A DNA stretch of 22,692 bases from an uncultured Clostridia bacterium. GTDB taxonomy: Bacteria; Bacillota; Clostridia; Oscillospirales; Ruminococcaceae. The translations under genes were made by a program, and so were the position numbers. The notes beneath the pieces were generated by a model that worked only from the letters and a program-made list of their open reading frames with translations, was not told the DNA's origin and searched no databases. The stretch spans positions 1 to 22,692 of the forward strand of contig CALXKG010000074.1 in the NCBI GenBank assembly GCA_944388825.1, written 5' to 3'. Below are positions 1 to 7,495 of this stretch, one piece after another. Each line of letters begins with the position of its first letter. The stretch's first letter is position 1.

Positions 1-132
1 TTAATCACATTTTTTCCGGCGGCATGTACGGCGGAAAAAATACCTTGATCCGGGCAAGTGTGCGACCGTAGGGAGTGCATGCAGCCCGGATGTTATTCTG
101 TCGAAAAACTTGTTTTTCGACAGTCTCAAGCC
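1..132 (-). repeat. Structured dispersed repeat, copy 1 (three stem-loops)
   Basis: This is the same element as positions 22564-22692, in opposite orientation. Read on the minus strand it holds three stems. Stem I (98-123) is a perfect 12-bp palindrome, arm CTGTCGAAAAAC with a 2-nt centre. Stem II pairs ATCCGGGC with GCCCGGAT (84-91 with 48-55). Stem III pairs a T6CCG arm with a CGGA6 arm at about 11-40. Compared with copy 2, stem II differs at two base pairs and both are compensated. The element lies directly behind a GC-rich hairpin at the 3' end of the Nif3-like gene. The window starts inside it, so its outer boundary is unknown. No protein-coding capacity is credible. It could be a miniature mobile element or a structured RNA. 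Confidence 0.85.
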
Positions 133-156
133 TCCGGGGAGCGTCTTCCCGGAGGC
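130..156 (-). terminator. GC hairpin behind the Nif3-like gene
   Basis: Arms GCCTCCGGG and CCCGGAGGC pair perfectly, 16 bases past the stop codon of the minus-strand gene. On the minus strand the hairpin is followed by TTGAGACTG of the repeat element rather than a T-run. On the plus strand it is followed by CTTTTT, so it would stop transcription coming out of the repeat more clearly than transcription of the gene. Confidence 0.5.
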
Positions 157-171
157 CTTTTTCATATAGCT

Positions 172-933
172 TTATGCGTCAAATGTATAAAACCGGAAGT
201 GGGGGCGGCAGCTCTCCGCCTCCAGGAATTCCACCTCCGGCAGCCGCGCCGCCAGAAGCGCCCGCATCAGCGGCAGGAAATGCCGCTCGGTCTCAAAGTG
301 CCCGGCGTCGATGCAGCTGAGCCCCGCGTTCCCGGCGTCGACCACCTGGTCGTGCTTGAAATCGCCGGAGACCAGCAGGCCGCAGCCCCGCCGGACCGCC
401 TCATGGACCATGCTTCCGCCCCCGCCGCAGCAGACCATCACCTTCTGCACCGGCTTCCCGGCGTCATAGGCCCGCAGGCCGGACAGCGAAAGGGCTTCGG
501 CGACACGGCGGATCACCTCCGCAAGCGGCGCCGCTTCGGGGAAATACCCTTCCCCGGCGCAAGGGTCTTCCGGCAGCGGCGCAAAATCCTCCAGCCCCAG
601 CTTTTCCGCCAGCGCCGCGTTTAAAAACGCCTTGTCGAAATTGGTGTGGGCGGATATGACCGCGATCCGCCGGGACAGCAATTCCCCCTGCACCGAGCCA
701 AACGGCACGGATTTCAGCGGGTGGAAGATGACCGGGTGGTGGCTGATAATCAGCGGGCAGCTTTTTTCCGCCGCCTCGCGGACGGTTTCATGGGTCACGT
801 CGAGGGTGAGGAGCACCCGGCCGGCTTCCGCATCCGGGTCCCCGACCAGAAGCCCGACATTGTCAAAACCTTCGCAGCTGGCAAAGGGGGCCAGCGCGTC
901 GATCGTCTCATAAATCCTGCCTGCCGTCGTCAT
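172..933 (-). CDS. Nif3-like dinuclear metal center protein (YbgI/YqfO family)
   Basis: A 253-residue protein of the Nif3/YbgI family, which forms hexameric rings with a two-metal site in each subunit. It is often annotated as GTP cyclohydrolase 1 type 2, but its cellular role is not settled. Visible metal-site motifs are SHHP (H65, H66), the HTNFD segment ending at D100, and GHFETE (H212, E214). The length matches the short E. coli YbgI form, without the PII-like insert of Bacillus YqfO. The ATG at 931-933 is chosen because it overlaps the trmK stop as ATGA and begins MTTAGRIYET, the usual N-terminus. The longer open frame upstream lies inside trmK and does not look like this family. Pairing with trmK is a common Firmicutes arrangement and implies translational coupling. 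Family assignment is sure; the reaction is not. Confidence 0.93.
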   Translation of the reverse strand: MTTAGRIYETIDALAPFASCEGFDNVGLLVGDPDAEAGRVLLTLDVTHETVREAAEKSCPLIISHHPVIFHPLKSVPFGSVQGELLSRRIAVISAHTNFDKAFLNAALAEKLGLEDFAPLPEDPCAGEGYFPEAAPLAEVIRRVAEALSLSGLRAYDAGKPVQKVMVCCGGGGSMVHEAVRRGCGLLVSGDFKHDQVVDAGNAGLSCIDAGHFETERHFLPLMRALLAARLPEVEFLEAESCRPHFRFYTFDA

Positions 934-1634
934 ACCTTCCCATCCTTTCCTCTCGCCTGCAAGATCTCTTTCACGCCGCGGACCAGCCCCTCCGCTTCCC
1001 GCAGCGCATCCGGGTCGGGACTGGCCGAAGCGCGCAAACCCCGCAGCCGCTTCTCCTCCCGCTCCAGAAGCGTTTTCAGGTAAACGGCGGCATCCTCTCC
1101 CCCGTCCTCCGGCGCGCGGCCTGTGAGGGCGTAGAGGGGCGTACAGGGGATCTCCTCCCCGGTAAAGCCGGCCTGGATGACCGCATAGGCTTTCCCGGCC
1201 GCGACGGCGCACCGCTCCCGCCGGATCGCAAAGCCGTTGGCACAGAGCCACCGCCGGAGGAAAGCCGCCTGGGTCATCGGCTGGAGCAGCAGGTTGACGC
1301 CCGCCAGCTCGGACGCCCGCCGGGCGAGGATCTCCGCGATCAGCTGCCCGCCCATCCCGGCGATGATAATATCAGTGACGCCGGCAAGCGGCAGGCCGTC
1401 CAGCCCGTCGGCCAGCCGGGTTTCAATTTGATCCGCAAGCCCGTTCTCCCGGATGTTCGCCCGGGCGGACTGGAGCGGCCCCGGACGCAGGTCGGAGGCG
1501 ATAAAATGCGCCGCTTTCCCCGCCTGCACCAGCGCCACCGGCAGGTAGCCGTGGTCGGTGCCGACGTCGATCCCCCGGCCGCCGGGCGTAAACAGTTCCG
1601 CGATGGCGGACAGGCGGCTGTCTAAATGCTGCAT
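930..1634 (-). CDS. trmK: tRNA (adenine(22)-N(1))-methyltransferase TrmK
   Basis: A 234-residue class I SAM-dependent methyltransferase matching TrmK (YqfN), which makes m1A at position 22 of tRNAs. The SAM-binding motif I is GIDVGTDHGY (residues 21-30). The family signature IIAGMGG is at residues 90-96 and LLLQPM follows near 116-121. The C-terminal part (about 165-234) is charged and helical, as expected for the family's helical tail. The start is supported by AAAGGAG seven bases upstream. Its stop overlaps the start of the Nif3-like gene by four bases. A terminator at 1657-1691 separates it from the DUF1858 gene upstream, and I see no strong promoter in the short gap. Assignment is firm. 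Confidence 0.93.
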   Translation of the reverse strand: MQHLDSRLSAIAELFTPGGRGIDVGTDHGYLPVALVQAGKAAHFIASDLRPGPLQSARANIRENGLADQIETRLADGLDGLPLAGVTDIIIAGMGGQLIAEILARRASELAGVNLLLQPMTQAAFLRRWLCANGFAIRRERCAVAAGKAYAVIQAGFTGEEIPCTPLYALTGRAPEDGGEDAAVYLKTLLEREEKRLRGLRASASPDPDALREAEGLVRGVKEILQARGKDGKV

Positions 1635-1656
1635 CGGAAGCTCCTTTCTTTTCGCG

Positions 1657-1691
1657 CAAAAAACGGACTGGCCGGATGCCCCAGCCCGTCC
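1657..1691 (-). terminator. Rho-independent terminator after the DUF1858 gene
   Basis: On the minus strand an 11-bp stem (GGACGGGCTGG with CCGGCCAGTCC, one mismatch and one wobble) is followed by GTTTTTT. It lies between the DUF1858 stop and the trmK ribosome binding site, so trmK needs read-through or a promoter I cannot identify. Confidence 0.75.
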
Positions 1692-1697
1692 AGCAGC

Positions 1698-1901
1698 TTA
1701 CTGTTTGGAAGCGATATGCTCGTTGATCTTTTGCAGCAGGTCGTCCGCCGAAACGCCGTGGACCATGCAGGCCTCTTCCAGCGCCTCCCCTCTCGAGGCG
1801 GGGCAGCCCAGGCAGTGCATCCCGATCGCCATGAACAGCGGGGCGGTGGAGGGGTAGTTATCGAGGATCTTGCCGATGGTCATATCTTTGGTGATGGTCA
1901 T
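1698..1901 (-). CDS. DUF1858 redox-disulfide domain protein
   Basis: A 67-residue single-domain protein of the DUF1858 family, also called hybrid-cluster-protein-associated redox disulfide domain. The signature is MTITKDMTIGKILDNYP followed by the CLGC pair (C30 and C33), which sits at the start of a helix as expected for a redox-active disulfide or metal site. It is probably cytoplasmic: no signal peptide or membrane segment is seen. GAAAGGAGAT lies upstream of the ATG, and a promoter is visible at 1947-1974. It stands between metA and trmK and ends in its own terminator. Proteins of this family are common in anaerobes but have no proven biochemical role, so only a general redox or cluster-related function can be suggested. 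Confidence 0.9.
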   Translation of the reverse strand: MTITKDMTIGKILDNYPSTAPLFMAIGMHCLGCPASRGEALEEACMVHGVSADDLLQKINEHIASKQ

Positions 1902-1946
1902 GGGGATTATCTCCTTTCAAAACGGTAGGGATTACATTCCACCTCT

Positions 1947-1974
1947 ATTATACCTGATCTGGCAAAAGAATCAA
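1947..1974 (-). promoter_or_regulatory. Sigma-A promoter for the DUF1858 gene
   Basis: On the minus strand TTGATT (1969-1974) and TATAAT (1947-1952) are separated by 16 bases. The -10 box is 45 bases upstream of the start codon. There is no hairpin between metA and this site, so read-through from metA is also possible. Confidence 0.7.
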
Positions 1975-1991
1975 GGGGTTTTACAAATTAT

Positions 1992-2930
1992 TCACGGATT
2001 TCCGGCGGCGCCTTCCTTTAACGTATTCAGGTCGTAAGGCGTCTGCTGGTAGACAAAGTAGTTGAGCCAGTTGACATAGAGGAGGTTGGCGTGGGCGCGC
2101 CAGATAAACTTCGGCTCGTTTTCCGGGTCGTCCCCCTCAAAATAGTTGTAGGGGATGTCGATCGGCAGGCCCTTGTCCAGATCACGGAAATACTCGGCTG
2201 CCAGCGTCCCCCGGTCATACTCGCTGTGGCCGGTGACGAAAAACTGCCGCCCGTCGAGGGACGCCGCGATATGCACCCCGGACATGGGCGACTCGGTCAG
2301 CACCTCCAGCCTGCCGGTCGCGAGGATATCTTCCTTGCGGCACGCGGTGTGGCGGGAATGGGGGACGAAAAAGGTCTCGTCAAACCCCCGCACCAGCGGG
2401 TGGAAGGGCAGCAGGACATGGTGGGGGAAGATGCCGAACATCTTGCGGGGCAGGTCGTATTTCGGCACCCCGTAATGGTAGTAGAGCCCCGCCTGCGCCC
2501 CCCAGCAGATGTGGAAGGTGGAATAGACGTGGGACTTCGACCACTCAAAGATATAGCACAGCTCCGGCCAGTAGTCGACCGCCTCGAAGGGCATCTGCTC
2601 GACCGGCGCGCCGGTGATGATCATCCCGTCGAAATACTCGTCCTCCACCTCCCGGATGGTCTTGTAGAATTTGAAAAGATGCTCCTCCGACGTGTTGCGG
2701 GAGACATGGGTCTCGGTCTGCAGCAGCTCGATGTCCACCTGAAGGGGCGAGTTGGACAGCACCCGCAAAAGCTGTGTCTCGGTCTCGATCTTCTTGGGCA
2801 TCAGGTTCAGGATCGCGATCTTCAAGGGGCGGATGTCCTGATGGGAGGCGCGCTCCTCGTTCATGACAAAGATATTCTCCCGCCGCAGCTGGGAATTGGC
2901 CGGCAGCGAATCGGGAATGTTGATCGGCAT
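1992..2930 (-). CDS. metA: Homoserine O-acetyltransferase MetA
   Basis: A 312-residue MetA-family protein that activates the hydroxyl of homoserine in methionine synthesis. The catalytic residues fall at the canonical numbers: C142 in HICWGAQAG, H235 and E237 in GHSEYDRGTL. Residue 111, known to select the acyl donor in this family, is glutamate (GAPVE, where E. coli has GAPLG). This predicts acetyl-CoA rather than succinyl-CoA. The ATG at 2928-2930 is chosen over the upstream in-frame start because GGAGGTGG precedes it and the sequence begins MPINIPDSLPA like known MetA proteins. It is transcribed from its own promoter, divergent from the ABC importer. No S-box or other riboswitch is recognisable in the leader. 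No other methionine gene is in the window. Confidence 0.95.
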   Translation of the reverse strand: MPINIPDSLPANSQLRRENIFVMNEERASHQDIRPLKIAILNLMPKKIETETQLLRVLSNSPLQVDIELLQTETHVSRNTSEEHLFKFYKTIREVEDEYFDGMIITGAPVEQMPFEAVDYWPELCYIFEWSKSHVYSTFHICWGAQAGLYYHYGVPKYDLPRKMFGIFPHHVLLPFHPLVRGFDETFFVPHSRHTACRKEDILATGRLEVLTESPMSGVHIAASLDGRQFFVTGHSEYDRGTLAAEYFRDLDKGLPIDIPYNYFEGDDPENEPKFIWRAHANLLYVNWLNYFVYQQTPYDLNTLKEGAAGNP

Positions 2931-2958
2931 GGAACCACCTCCGGAAACTATTTCTATT

Positions 2959-2987
2959 ATTATAGCAAAATTCAAGGCCGCTTTCAA
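2959..2987 (-). promoter_or_regulatory. Sigma-A promoter for metA
   Basis: TTGAAA (2982-2987) and TATAAT (2959-2964) on the minus strand have an ideal 17-base spacer. Transcription would begin around 2952, giving a leader of about 20 bases, too short for a riboswitch. Confidence 0.85.
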
Positions 2988-3066
2988 TACGGTGGACGGA
3001 ATTTTTCCGGAAAGTGTATTTTATTCAGATACACCTATCCGCCGGTAAAAAAATACGCCAACCCCC

Positions 3067-3095
3067 TTGACAAAGCTGCTTCACTCTGCTAAAAT
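3067..3095 (+). promoter_or_regulatory. Sigma-A promoter of the amino-acid ABC operon
   Basis: TTGACA (3067-3072) and TAAAAT (3090-3095) are spaced by 17 bases. The start site would be near 3102, about 65 bases before the first gene. It diverges from the metA promoter, with about 80 bases between the two -35 boxes. Confidence 0.85.
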
Positions 3096-3167
3096 AATCT
3101 TGTTTTCAGGTGATAGCACTTTACCGTAGTAATAACATGAAATAAACAGATAAGGATGGGATCCTCT

Positions 3168-4025
3168 ATGAAAAAGACCTTCTCCCGCATGGGTTCGTTT
3201 GCACTCGCCGCCCTTCTTGCCGCTTCCCTCGCCGGGTGCGCGGCCAACGGCGCCGATGAAGGGAGCCTGCTGGACGAGATCAGGGCGGAAGGCGTCTTAC
3301 AGGTCGCGACCGAGCCCTATTTCGCCCCCAACGAATTTATCGACTCCTCCAAATCGGGGCAGGAGCAGTATGTCGGTTCGGACATCGAGCTGGCGAAGGC
3401 CATCGCCGACGAGATCGGCGTCGAGCTGGAGATCATCCCGCTGGAATTCTCGGCGGTGCTGGCCTCGGTGACGAGCGGCAAGTATGACCTCGCGATCTCC
3501 GCCCTCGCCTGGACGCCGGAGCGGGAGGAGCGGATGGAAATGAGCATCGGCTACCACTTCAGCGACGACTCCCTCTATACCGTGCTGGTGCGGGAAGAGG
3601 ACGCGGCAAGCTATACCTCGATCGACGATTTAAAAGGGAAAAAAGTCGTCGTCCAGTCGGGGTCGCTGCAGGAACAGCTGTTAAAAGACGCGATGGACGT
3701 CGGCGAACTGGATGAGCTGCTGTTCGTCTCGGCGACGACCGACGGCTACCTGATGGTCTCGGAGGGCAAGGCGGACGCCTGCGTCTGCGCCGGGGTCAAC
3801 GGCAGCCTCTACGCCGAAGCCAACGGCGGCCTCGCCACCATCCCCGACGCGATCAACTTCCCCGTCTCGGAAGAATATGAAGGCACCCGGGTCGGCGGGC
3901 CGAAAGGCGAGACCGAACTGATGGAGGTCGTCAACGCCGTCATCGAGGAGCTGAACGAATCCGGACAGTACGGCGAATGGTACGACGAATATTCGGCATA
4001 CGCCGCCTCGCTCGGTCTGGACTGA
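3168..4025 (+). CDS. Amino-acid ABC transporter substrate-binding lipoprotein
   Basis: A 285-residue periplasmic-binding-type lipoprotein of the SBP_bac_3 family, which captures polar amino acids outside the membrane and hands them to the permease. Residues 1-23 are a lipoprotein signal with lipobox LAGC, so C24 would be lipidated. The mature part follows the family plan: VATEPYFAPNEF near 46-57, GSDIELAKAIADEIGV at 70-85, and DLAISALAWTPERE ending at 120. R119 is the conserved arginine that usually holds the ligand's carboxylate. The ATG at 3168 is preferred over 3156 because AAGGA lies about 12 bases upstream of it and overlaps the earlier ATG. First gene of a four-gene operon. The exact amino acid cannot be read from the sequence. 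Confidence 0.93.
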   Translation: MKKTFSRMGSFALAALLAASLAGCAANGADEGSLLDEIRAEGVLQVATEPYFAPNEFIDSSKSGQEQYVGSDIELAKAIADEIGVELEIIPLEFSAVLASVTSGKYDLAISALAWTPEREERMEMSIGYHFSDDSLYTVLVREEDAASYTSIDDLKGKKVVVQSGSLQEQLLKDAMDVGELDELLFVSATTDGYLMVSEGKADACVCAGVNGSLYAEANGGLATIPDAINFPVSEEYEGTRVGGPKGETELMEVVNAVIEELNESGQYGEWYDEYSAYAASLGLD

Positions 4026-4040
4026 GGGGGTTGATCCGGA

Positions 4041-4706
4041 ATGCTGCAAAACCTTTTGGACATTATCGGTTCCTACGGGGACGTCTACCTGGCGGGGCTG
4101 TGGGGGACACTTTGGATCTCCTTTGTGACGGTGGTCGCGGGGACGCTGCTGGGCATCGTCCTGGCGGCGCTCAAACTGACCCGTATCCGGCTGCTGGAGA
4201 TCCTGATCGACCTCTACATCGAAGTGATCCGCGGGACGCCGGTCCTCTTGCAGCTCTACTTCTTCTGGCTGTTCCTGCCGGACGTCTTACAGCTGGACAT
4301 GAGCAACACCGCCTGCGTCGTCGTCGCGCTGATCGTCAATTCCAGCGCCTACATCGCCGAAATCATCCGCGCCGGCATCCAGGCGGTCGACATCGGCCAG
4401 ACCGAAGCGGCCAGGAGCCTTGGCATGACCGACTTCCACTGCCTCACCCGGATCGTCCTGCCCCAGGCGGTCAAGAATATCCTGCCGGCGCTGGGCAACG
4501 AGTTTATCGCGATGATCAAGGAGACATCGCTCGCCTCCACCTTCTTTGTGCCGGAACTGATGACCGCTTACAAGACGGTCCAGTCCTCCACCTTCCTGTC
4601 GGTCGAGTCGCTGATGATCTCGGGGCTTATCTATCTCGTCATCAACTTCGCGCTGTCGCGGCTGGTAAAACTGTTGGAAAAGAGGTTGAGAGCCAGTGAC
4701 CGGTAA
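4041..4706 (+). CDS. Amino-acid ABC transporter permease (HisM family)
   Basis: A 221-residue integral membrane permease of the polar amino-acid (HisM/GlnP) family. The N-terminal transmembrane helix spans about 18-45. The family motif RGTPVLLQL is at 64-72. Further helices lie at about 90-108 and 188-206. The EAA loop that docks with the ATPase is at about 107-130 (EIIRAGIQAVDIGQTEAARS). There is a single permease gene, so the transporter probably uses a homodimer. It starts 15 bases after the binding-protein stop, and its last 11 bases overlap the ATPase gene, indicating translational coupling. Confidence 0.93.
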   Translation: MLQNLLDIIGSYGDVYLAGLWGTLWISFVTVVAGTLLGIVLAALKLTRIRLLEILIDLYIEVIRGTPVLLQLYFFWLFLPDVLQLDMSNTACVVVALIVNSSAYIAEIIRAGIQAVDIGQTEAARSLGMTDFHCLTRIVLPQAVKNILPALGNEFIAMIKETSLASTFFVPELMTAYKTVQSSTFLSVESLMISGLIYLVINFALSRLVKLLEKRLRASDR

Positions 4707-5433
4707 TGTACTGATCCATGTGGAAGATTTACACAAGAAGTTCGGCAAGCTGGACGTTTTAAACGGCATCACCGAAGACATCCATGAAGGGGAGGTCGTC
4801 TCGATCATCGGCCCGTCGGGCGGCGGCAAGTCGACCTTCCTGCGCTGTTTAAACCTTCTGGAAAAGCCCACCTCTGGCAGGATCTTTTTTGAAGGGGCCG
4901 ACCTGACCGCCAAAAAGGTCAATCTGGACCTCCACCGGCGGAAGATGGGGATGGTTTTCCAGCACTTCAACGTCTTCCCCCACCTGACCGTCCTCCAGAA
5001 TATCACGATCGCCCCGACCCTCGAGAAAAAAGTCCCGAAGGCCGAGGCGGAGAAAAAGGCGATGGAGCTGCTCCAGATGGTCGGCCTCGCCGACAAGCGG
5101 GACGAATACCCCCGCAAGCTGTCCGGCGGGCAGAAACAGCGGCTGGCGATCGTCCGGGCGATGGCGATGGAGCCGAAGGTCATCCTCTTTGACGAGCCCA
5201 CCTCCGCCCTCGACCCCGAGATGGTCGGGGAGGTGCTGGACGTCATCCAGAACCTTGCCAGATCCGGCATGACCATCGTGATCGTCACCCACGAGATGGG
5301 GTTTGCCAGGGAGGTTTCCGACCGGGTGCTGTTTATGGACGGCGGGGTCATCGCCGAGCAGGGTTCGCCGGAAGAGATTTTCGGCGCGCCGAAACAGCAG
5401 CGGACGATTGAATTTTTAAGCAAGGTGCTGTAA
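4696..5433 (+). CDS. Amino-acid ABC transporter ATP-binding protein (GlnQ type)
   Basis: A 245-residue ATPase subunit that powers the importer from the cytoplasmic face. All motifs are intact: Walker A GPSGGGKST (39-47), Q-loop Q89, signature LSGGQ (142-146), Walker B VILFDE (162-167) and H-loop H199. Length and sequence match the polar-amino-acid (GlnQ/HisP) class. The start codon is GTG at 4696, overlapping the permease gene by 11 bases, with AGAGG a few bases upstream. It is followed after 30 bases by a peptidase gene in the same transcription unit. Confidence 0.95.
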   Translation: MTGNVLIHVEDLHKKFGKLDVLNGITEDIHEGEVVSIIGPSGGGKSTFLRCLNLLEKPTSGRIFFEGADLTAKKVNLDLHRRKMGMVFQHFNVFPHLTVLQNITIAPTLEKKVPKAEAEKKAMELLQMVGLADKRDEYPRKLSGGQKQRLAIVRAMAMEPKVILFDEPTSALDPEMVGEVLDVIQNLARSGMTIVIVTHEMGFAREVSDRVLFMDGGVIAEQGSPEEIFGAPKQQRTIEFLSKVL

Positions 5434-5463
5434 TTTGATGTTTTTATGAAAGAAGGTTCAACG

Positions 5464-7143
5464 ATGAACACGACGTTCTCCTACGGCCACTACTGGAAGT
5501 TCGACGAACTGACCGCCAACCTGAAAAAGCTGGCGGCGGACCATCCGGCGCTTGCACGGCTCGTCTCCCTAAACAAGACCCCGGAGGGGCGGGAAATCTG
5601 GCAGCTGACCATCACCGACCCCGCTGCCGGCCCGGCGGAAGCAAAGCCCGCCTTTTACGCCGACGGCAGCCACCACGCCGGCGAGCTGACCGGCTCGATG
5701 TCGGCGGCCTTCCTCGCCGACTACCTGCTGACCAACGCGGAGACCAGCCGGGTATCCGCCCTGCTGAAAGCCTATACCTTCTACATCATCCCCCGCGTCT
5801 CCCCCGATGGGGCGGAGTTCTACCTGACCACCCCGAACCGGGTGCGGAGCGTCAACCGCCCCTACCCCTGTGAACAGCCGCTGCCGGGCTTACAGGCCGC
5901 CGATATGGACGGGGACGGGGTCATCCGCAGTATGCGGGTCAAGTCCCCTTACGGGATGTGGAAGGTGTCCCCCCTCGACCCGCGGCTGATGGTCCAGCGG
6001 AAGCCGGACGAGCTGGAAGGGGAGTTCTACAACGTCTACACCGAAGGGTACATAACCGGCTACGACGGGGTCGCGATCCAGGAAGCCCCCTCCCCCTTTG
6101 GGAACGATTTCAACCGCAACTACCCGATCGCCTGGGCGCCGGAATCGGGACAGAAAGGGGCCGGCGTCTACCCCTTCTCCAACATCGAGACGAAGACGGT
6201 CGCCGACTTCATCATCGCCCATAAAAATATCGGCAGCGTCATCACCTTCCACACCTGGGGCGGGATGTTCCTCTTCCCGCCCGGGTTTATCCCCTCGAAA
6301 AAGGCCGACCCGGAAGATATGGCCCGCTACCACGAGATCGGCAAAATCGCGACCGAAGAGACCGGCTACCCGGTCGTCAACCTGTTTGACGAGTACACCC
6401 CCGAAGGGGTCGACATCTCCTCCGGCGCGATGGACGACTGGTGCCACTTCAACCGCGGCATCCCGGCCTACACGATCGAATGCTGGGATATGCGCCCGCG
6501 GGCCGGCATCCCGCTGAAATGGCCGCAGCCCGCCTCCCTGACCCCGGACGAGCAGGCGGACGAGATGGCGAAGTTCATGAAGTGGAACGACGAGAACCTG
6601 GGCGGCGCCGCCTTTTCCGGATGGACGCCGGCTGTCCACCCGCAGCTGGGGTTTGTCGAATACGGCGGGTTTGACTACAAGTTCTTTTTCCAGAACTGCC
6701 CGCCCGCCTTCCTGCGGCAGGAGGCCGAAAAGCACACCCGGTATATCCTCCGGGCGGCGGCGCTGCTGCCGAAGCTGGCGCTCGACCGGGTGGATTCCCG
6801 CAAGCTGGGCGAAGGGGTCTACGAGGTGACGGCGGTCGCCGGGAACCTCGGGTACCTCCCCACCAGCCTGACCAACGAAGCGGTCAAACTGGGGGTCGAC
6901 GTCCCGGTCAAAGCGGAAATAAGCCTGCCGGCCGAGGGCGGCAGCGTGCAGGAGATCGGCCATCTGGCCGGCCGCTCGTCGGTCGAGACCGCCTTTACCC
7001 CCAACGGGTTTTATACCGCTTCCCCGCTGCCGCAGCGGAAGCTGGTCAAATGGATCGTCCGGGCGGAAGCCGGGACCCGGTACACCGTAAAGGTCTGCTC
7101 CCCCACCGGCGGCGTCGCCCGGATGGACAAAACGCTTGCATAA
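5464..7143 (+). CDS. M14-family zinc metallocarboxypeptidase, cytoplasmic
   Basis: A 559-residue protein of the M14 (carboxypeptidase A/E-like) family. Zinc ligands are visible as H71 and E74 in SHHAGE and H263 in ITFHTWGG. DFNRNYP (215-221) supplies the substrate-binding asparagine and arginine. E339 in YTIECWDM is the likely catalytic glutamate. A DMDGDG segment (148-153) resembles a calcium-binding loop. Beyond about residue 440 there is a probable beta-rich C-terminal domain. No signal peptide is present, so it should act in the cytoplasm. The ATG at 5464 follows AGAAGG by seven bases; an in-frame ATG 18 bases earlier has no ribosome binding site. It is the last gene of the importer operon, suggesting it trims imported peptide-like or conjugated amino acids. 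That link is inference. Confidence 0.88.
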   Translation: MNTTFSYGHYWKFDELTANLKKLAADHPALARLVSLNKTPEGREIWQLTITDPAAGPAEAKPAFYADGSHHAGELTGSMSAAFLADYLLTNAETSRVSALLKAYTFYIIPRVSPDGAEFYLTTPNRVRSVNRPYPCEQPLPGLQAADMDGDGVIRSMRVKSPYGMWKVSPLDPRLMVQRKPDELEGEFYNVYTEGYITGYDGVAIQEAPSPFGNDFNRNYPIAWAPESGQKGAGVYPFSNIETKTVADFIIAHKNIGSVITFHTWGGMFLFPPGFIPSKKADPEDMARYHEIGKIATEETGYPVVNLFDEYTPEGVDISSGAMDDWCHFNRGIPAYTIECWDMRPRAGIPLKWPQPASLTPDEQADEMAKFMKWNDENLGGAAFSGWTPAVHPQLGFVEYGGFDYKFFFQNCPPAFLRQEAEKHTRYILRAAALLPKLALDRVDSRKLGEGVYEVTAVAGNLGYLPTSLTNEAVKLGVDVPVKAEISLPAEGGSVQEIGHLAGRSSVETAFTPNGFYTASPLPQRKLVKWIVRAEAGTRYTVKVCSPTGGVARMDKTLA

Positions 7144-7149
7144 TGGGAA

Positions 7150-7181
7150 ACGCCTCTCCATCGTCCGGAGAGGCGTTTTTT
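7150..7181 (+). terminator. Terminator of the ABC importer-peptidase operon
   Basis: A perfect stem, CGCCTCTCC with GGAGAGGCG, is followed by TTTTTT on the plus strand seven bases after the peptidase stop. The convergent DUF2325 gene ends at its T-run. Confidence 0.92.
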
Positions 7182-7465
7182 CATCCCGCCGTATGTTCTT
7201 CCAGAATCCCCCGCAGGGCGGACAGCGAGCTGGAGTGGCAGCGGGCGATCTGGAGGTCCTGGTTTTTGCATTCGCTTAAGACGCAGCGGACCATCTTGTG
7301 GGAGACGGTGCCGGTAAAGAGGACCAGCAGGTCGGGAGAACCGATCTGGTTTTTCATCGTGCTGGTCATCTGGGTGAAGACTTTGGCCCGGCAGCCGTAT
7401 TTTTTGCAGAGGGTTTTGTACTGGCAAACCATGCAGTCGTTGCCGCCTACGATTACGACGCTCAT
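7181..7465 (-). CDS. DUF2325 cysteine-rich protein
   Basis: A 94-residue DUF2325 protein beginning MSVVIVGGNDCMVCQYKTLC and containing the family motif LFTGTVSHKMV (49-59). It has seven cysteines (11, 14, 20, 25, 61, 66, 76), including a CxxC pair, which suggests metal, cluster or thiol chemistry. The fold looks like a small Rossmann-like alpha/beta domain, and no signal peptide is present. It is monocistronic, with a strong promoter at 7523-7551 and a 16-bp palindrome between promoter and gene. GGAAAGGCAGG precedes the ATG. The family has no established function. Confidence 0.9.
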   Translation of the reverse strand: MSVVIVGGNDCMVCQYKTLCKKYGCRAKVFTQMTSTMKNQIGSPDLLVLFTGTVSHKMVRCVLSECKNQDLQIARCHSSSLSALRGILEEHTAG

Positions 7466-7495
7466 TTTTGATGCCTGCCTTTCCGGGAAATTTTG

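Noticed and set aside
58..624. Possible protein starting in repeat copy 1
   Set aside because: It begins inside the noncoding palindrome and continues antisense to the Nif3-like gene.
2931..2958. SAM or other methionine riboswitch before metA
   Set aside because: The predicted leader is only about 20 bases and no riboswitch core is present.
2091..3092. 333-codon plus-strand frame opposite metA
   Set aside because: Antisense to MetA, whose catalytic residues are all intact, and it runs through the divergent promoter region.
5890..7161. 423-codon minus-strand frame opposite the M14 peptidase
   Set aside because: Antisense shadow; the peptidase strand carries intact zinc and catalytic motifs.
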